A stretch of DNA of 64,000 bases from Tritrichomonas musculus (taxonomy: Eukaryota > Parabasalia > Tritrichomonadida > Tritrichomonadidae). The notes under the pieces are model-generated. The model was not told the DNA's origin, did no database searches, and worked only from the letters and a program-made list of their open reading frames with translations. Below are positions 61,783-64,000 of this stretch, piece after piece. The translations under genes were made by a program, and so were the position numbers. Where the stretch lies: contig JAPFFF010000040.1 of NCBI GenBank assembly GCA_039105265.1, positions 744,001-808,000 on the forward strand, written 5' to 3'. Position 1 is the stretch's first letter. Each line of letters opens with the position of its first letter.

Positions 61783-63171
61783 TCAAATAGGATCTAATCT
61801 ATAACGAGGTAATATTTGAGTATTTCCTTTAAGATCTTGTATTAAATATTTACCATTTTGAAAACCTTTTACAAAAAATCTACCAGGTTGAGTTATTGAT
61901 CGTCTTTTTTTAAGAGTGTCTTTATTATTATATACAATTACTTCTTGGTTTTCTTTTAAATTATAACCTTTTTGAGCAGAAACATTATAATTAGCTTGAG
62001 AAATACGTCTACAAATAAAAGTATATAAATCAGAATTATTTTGCATTTGACTAGGGGAAACATTCATACCTGCATATTTTGACAAAGTTAAGTGTGGGGC
62101 ATTATTATATTGAACAACTAATTCTTTTAATATTTCAGGGGAGATTTCTCGTTGAACTTCAAAAGCCATATCTCTCAAAGTTCTAATAATTCTATCAACT
62201 ATACCTAATGATGAATGTAATGGGCTAGTTGTTTGTTTTTCACCTGGTTTTCGTAAAAATGATGGATAATGATAATCATCCATTCTATCAACAGGTTCCC
62301 ATTTAATTCCATTTGAGTTTAAAAAATTTATTGTTTCTTCAGAACAAAAACCTTTTTCACCATCTCCGGTCAATATTTTAGGTTTCATTCCTTGTTGAAA
62401 TAAAGTATTTAAAGCTTTTGTTATTGAAATAGATGTTTTTTGTCCAGCAGTCATAATTTTATTTATATCACCAAAACATTCTCTACCTAAAGGAATTGCA
62501 TATAAATATCGACTATTAGCTTCTATACAAATTAAGTACCCAACATTTTTTTCAAACATAATATCAATTAAATAAGTACCAGGTTCACATAATTTATGTA
62601 AATAATATTTTTTATTCTTATTAGTTGGAAATTGTTTCTTTTGAACATAATCATCTTCAGAAACATAATTTGGCTCAATAACTTTTTCAAATTGTTTTAA
62701 TAATACATGTCTTTTATTTTTATTTCTAAATGCAATATCAGGTACATTTGTTTTACCTTTGAATTCAACTATCATTCCTGGTTGTTCCATAATTTTTGTA
62801 ATATATATTTCATACCATTCTTCCATAGTATATTTATCTTTACCTTTTTTCCATCCAGAGGTCAATTTTTCAAATTCAGGAAAAGTACGAATATTTTCAT
62901 TATGTAAATTATTAATTACATGGTTCTCAATTTTTTCTTCAAAACTTAATTCATCATCAGGAATTTTTTCATCTGTGATTACAGGTAATGATTCAGATAA
63001 TACTTTTCGAAATTCTGAATAAGCATTATAAATTTGTTCAAATTCATCATCAGTTACAAAATCTTTTTGATACCCTTTATAATTTCTAGCTTCATTTGAC
63101 ATTATTAATTTCTTTTGATAAGCTTTCTTTTCTAAATAATTCATTAATTTTTCACCTTCTGACGATAACAT
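61783..63171 (-). CDS. Maverick integrase (rve family)
   Basis: 462 residues (MLSSEGEKLMNYLEKK). The RNase H-like integrase core runs ~190-360: GTYLIDIMFEKNVGYLICIE, PKILTGDGEKGFCSEETINF and HSSLGIVDRIIRTLRDM. A C-terminal chromo/SH3-like segment follows (GRFFVKGFQNGKYLIQDLKG). Such enzymes join the element's ends into host DNA. Its layout and neighbours fit Maverick/Polinton integrase rather than an LTR element, since no reverse transcriptase adjoins it. Confidence 0.85.
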   Translation of the reverse strand: MLSSEGEKLMNYLEKKAYQKKLIMSNEARNYKGYQKDFVTDDEFEQIYNAYSEFRKVLSESLPVITDEKIPDDELSFEEKIENHVINNLHNENIRTFPEFEKLTSGWKKGKDKYTMEEWYEIYITKIMEQPGMIVEFKGKTNVPDIAFRNKNKRHVLLKQFEKVIEPNYVSEDDYVQKKQFPTNKNKKYYLHKLCEPGTYLIDIMFEKNVGYLICIEANSRYLYAIPLGRECFGDINKIMTAGQKTSISITKALNTLFQQGMKPKILTGDGEKGFCSEETINFLNSNGIKWEPVDRMDDYHYPSFLRKPGEKQTTSPLHSSLGIVDRIIRTLRDMAFEVQREISPEILKELVVQYNNAPHLTLSKYAGMNVSPSQMQNNSDLYTFICRRISQANYNVSAQKGYNLKENQEVIVYNNKDTLKKRRSITQPGRFFVKGFQNGKYLIQDLKGNTQILPRYRLDPI

Positions 63172-63188
63172 TTAAATTTCAATAAAGA

Positions 63189-63223
63189 GCGGTTTTGACA
63201 CTTCACTTTTATTTTTTGTTTTC
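63189..63223 (+). promoter_or_regulatory. Maverick promoter, type II (copy 1)
   Basis: GCGGTTTTGACACTTCAC followed by TTTTATTTTTTGTTTTC ends right at the ATG. It is repeated almost base for base at 63655-63688. It includes an Inr-like TTCACTTTTATT. Confidence 0.8.
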
Positions 63224-63646
63224 ATGGCTGCGATTGAAATACCTATCAGAAAATTGGAAGAAAAATTGGAGAGTCTTCGAAAAGAAAAATTGGAAACATG
63301 CAAGCAAATATTGAAAATAGAAAGGAAGGCTCCATCTTCCATTGATGAGGATGGATTAATTATTTATGATGAATCCAAATTGTTTCAGGAAGACATAGAA
63401 GAATTGGAACGATTACGAAGAGAAAAAGAAAAACTCTGGAATCAAATAGAAGCAATGAATAGTTTCATTTCCGATATCAAAAGAAGCGAACAAATGCGAG
63501 TTAATTGTCAAAAAGCCTTCGAAATTGGGAAAAGAATAGGCATAATTGAATCTAAATATCCAGGAGATCTCTCAGCTTTGACTCCCGAAGAACGACAAGA
63601 ATATGACCAATTACTAAATGAATTTCAAGAACTTTTAAAATCTTAA
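63224..63646 (+). CDS. Maverick-associated coiled-coil protein A
   Basis: 140 residues, nearly all heptad-like helices (LEEKLESLRKEKLETCKQIL; LERLRREKEKLWNQIEAMNS), with one Pro/Gly break (SKYPGDLSALTPEERQEY). Possibly a structural or assembly protein. Shares KERxK and D-E/L-R patterns with the next gene, so they may be distant paralogues. Divergent from the integrase across 52 bp. Confidence 0.65.
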   Translation: MAAIEIPIRKLEEKLESLRKEKLETCKQILKIERKAPSSIDEDGLIIYDESKLFQEDIEELERLRREKEKLWNQIEAMNSFISDIKRSEQMRVNCQKAFEIGKRIGIIESKYPGDLSALTPEERQEYDQLLNEFQELLKS

Positions 63647-63654
63647 ATAAAAAA

Positions 63655-63688
63655 GCAGTTTTGACACTTCACTTTTATTTTTGTTTTC
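63655..63688 (+). promoter_or_regulatory. Maverick promoter, type II (copy 2)
   Basis: GCAGTTTTGACACTTCAC followed by TTTTATTTTTGTTTTC ends directly at the ATG. One base shorter than copy 1. Confidence 0.8.
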
Positions 63689-63886
63689 ATGTCTAAATTG
63701 CAAGAAGCTTACGAGAAATGGGATATCTTAGATGAACAAATAAATGACATCGAAAAAAAGGCAGGGATTATTGGTAATCAAAGGGTTTATGATGATAAAG
63801 ATTTTAGAAAATTAATGGATTTACGAAGAGAAAGAGACAAAGTAGAAAAAGAAATTGAACTTTTAAGAAAAGAATTAAATAAATAA
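63689..63886 (+). CDS. Maverick-associated coiled-coil protein B
   Basis: 65 residues (MSKLQEAYEKWDILDEQIND, ..., RKLMDLRRERDKVEKEIELL). One or two long helices. Small size and tandem position after protein A with the same promoter suggest coordinate expression. Function unknown. Confidence 0.6.
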   Translation: MSKLQEAYEKWDILDEQINDIEKKAGIIGNQRVYDDKDFRKLMDLRRERDKVEKEIELLRKELNK

Positions 63887-64000
63887 AAGTTACCTTAATC
63901 TATATTTCTTATCATTATTATTGAATGAGCAGTATTGTAAAATTGTTTGATTAAAATCTTGATGAGTTTTGGGTCTGAAATTTTTTACTTTTGCCCATTT
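63887..64000. other. Right edge, start of next interval
   Basis: AT-rich, no start or RNA recognised before the window ends. Confidence 0.3.

Larger units (their letters stand above)
57650..64000. mobile_element. Maverick/Polinton-like element, partial (continues past the right edge)
   Basis: Virus-like element, family Maverick/Polinton. Visible parts: a GC-rich candidate border, four genes of unknown function in two divergent pairs, an rve-type integrase, and two short coiled-coil genes. The genes are tightly packed, with short intergenic promoters of two repeated types. The visible genes look whole and the element looks young. DNA polymerase, packaging ATPase, protease and capsid genes are not in view and would lie to the right. 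Assignment rests on the integrase plus compact divergent gene layout; trichomonads are known to carry very many Mavericks. Confidence 0.7.

Noticed and set aside
61783-63171. Integrase of an LTR retroelement
   Set aside because: No reverse transcriptase, RNase H, gag or LTRs are near it, and it lies among compact divergent genes as in Mavericks.

Overview
The window reads as nuclear DNA of a parabasalid (trichomonad) protist, most likely a Tritrichomonas-type genome. This is inferred from strong AT richness, intron-poor genes with very short 5' leaders and an Inr-like TCA(T/C)TTTT element just before the ATG, large Sel1, ankyrin and LRR families with decayed copies, bacterial-type metabolic enzymes, and a Maverick/Polinton-type element beside many small DNA transposons. 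The species itself cannot be proven from the sequence.

Layout. 1-6.2 kb: the 3' part of a Sel1-repeat gene, a 23-bp minisatellite, two short inverted-repeat elements, and a broken Sel1 gene. 6.5-11.2 kb: a membrane exostosin-type glycosyltransferase, aspartate carbamoyltransferase, and a PPP-family phosphatase that has lost most metal ligands. 11.7-21.1 kb: an LRR pseudogene and a giant 2413-residue ankyrin protein with an in-frame 72-bp minisatellite. 21.6-26.5 kb: a ROK fructokinase-like gene, a tRNA-like Pol III gene, a two-repeat Myb factor and an ankyrin pseudogene. 26.9-31.4 kb and 45.5-48.2 kb: two arms of a recent inverted duplication carrying almost identical L-threonine 3-dehydrogenase genes and the tRNA-like gene. 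31.7-40.7 kb between the arms: decayed transposases and a well preserved 5.1-kb TA-flanked transposon. 40.9-44.6 kb: a secreted PI-PLC and an ankyrin protein. 48.7-57.6 kb: an NlpC/LRAT-like papain-fold protein, an ankyrin fragment, a 1514-residue type I surface protein with a hexapeptide stalk, two non-autonomous transposons with clear target-site duplications, and a small Cys-cluster membrane protein. 57.9 kb to the right edge: part of a Maverick/Polinton-like element with integrase and several small genes, treated as a virus-like fossil.

The most unusual object is the transposon at 32652-37769. It has ~102-bp terminal inverted repeats, TA flanks, 13 copies of a GGGCCGATTTGAAA motif, an IS630/Tc1/mariner-type DD35E transposase, and a second protein with a recognisable ubiquitin-specific-protease (USP) domain whose Cys, His and Asp boxes are all visible. 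I know of no described Tc1/mariner-like element with a USP cargo; database searches would be needed to confirm that.

Most genes are independent housekeeping, surface or expanded-family genes; I see no operon-like cooperation apart from the transposon's two genes and the divergent gene pairs of the Maverick, which share promoter modules.
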